From NCBI GenBank assembly GCA_947626415.1, contig CANQSA010000018.1, forward strand, positions 1 to 51,755: 51,755 nt of DNA, given 5' to 3'. Below are positions 51,684 to 51,755 of this stretch, piece after piece. The notes beneath the pieces are model-generated. The model was given only the letters and a program-made list of their open reading frames with translations, searched no databases and was not told where the DNA came from. Origin of the DNA: an uncultured Lachnospiraceae bacterium (GTDB taxonomy: Bacteria; Bacillota; Clostridia; Lachnospirales; Lachnospiraceae). Within the stretch, counting starts at the first letter, position 1, and the number at the start of each line of letters is the position of its first letter. The translations under genes and the position numbers were made by a program.

Positions 51684-51755
51684 CGTGCGTGAGAAGATTC
51701 GAACTCCCGACACCCTGGTCCGTAGCCAGGTGCTCTATCCAGCTGAGCTACACGC
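51684..51755 (-). tRNA. tRNA-Arg(ACG), 5' end just beyond the window
   Basis: Minus-strand cloverleaf: acceptor 3' arm CACGCAC with discriminator G; the 5' arm GTGCGTG would start 2 nt past the window. D-stem GCTC/GAGC, anticodon stem CCTGG/CCAGG around CTACGGA (anticodon ACG), T-loop TTCGAAT. ACG is the standard inosine-modified tRNA-Arg. Confidence 0.93.

Overview
The window looks like a chromosomal segment of a gut-type clostridium, most probably a Lachnospiraceae relative. The evidence is Firmicutes-style Shine-Dalgarno sites (AGGAGG), moderate GC in the core genes, GerMN and Rpn family proteins, sortase-anchored surface proteins and a glycan-utilisation locus with AraC regulators. This assignment is inference from protein style; there is no rRNA here.

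Left edge (1-2540): an AT-rich, minus-strand three-gene cassette, tightly coupled: an HNH-motif protein with a hydrophobic C-terminal part, a 10-cysteine YkgJ-type protein, and a glycine-zipper protein cut by the window edge. It resembles a defence or conflict module, and I cannot assign it to a named system. Next (2639-8841) is an operon read as comEA, response regulator, histidine kinase, GerMN lipoprotein, comEC. A small DMT-type membrane protein follows, and then the arginine operon argC-argJ-argB-argD (9365-13904), whose promoter is overlapped by paired palindromes that look like ArgR boxes. A divergent rRNA-type methyltransferase sits at 14082-14951.

From 15038 to 51342 the window is mostly surface and glycan-degradation genes. 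They are a very large wall-anchored GH127 beta-L-arabinofuranosidase with a divergent AraC regulator; two tRNA-Pro genes, one with the unusual AGG anticodon; an Rpn nuclease gene broken by a small palindromic insertion; an M19 dipeptidase; a NUDIX hydrolase; a cytoplasmic GH51 arabinofuranosidase; two tandem paralogous GH51 lipoproteins with a second divergent AraC regulator; a sortase; a 4.5-thousand-residue LPQTG surface protein made of 20 isopeptide-type domains; and an operon of NodB-type deacetylase, GPH sugar:cation symporter and GH42 beta-galactosidase. Together these fit capture and stepwise breakdown of L-arabinose- and galactose-containing plant glycans (arabinan, arabinogalactan or extensin type). 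Surface enzymes would release oligosaccharides, the symporter would import them, and the cytoplasmic GH51 and GH42 would finish the job.

The most unusual signals are: (1) the HNH/YkgJ/glycine-zipper cassette; (2) two small multi-hairpin elements of similar architecture, each flanked by a direct repeat containing GGAGG, so that insertion duplicates a Shine-Dalgarno sequence; (3) the giant adhesin, where domains 7-13 and 14-20 look like a duplicated seven-domain block and domains 12 and 19 have both lost the Lys and Glu needed for the intramolecular isopeptide bond; and (4) the tRNA-Pro(AGG). The right edge ends inside a tRNA-Arg(ACG).
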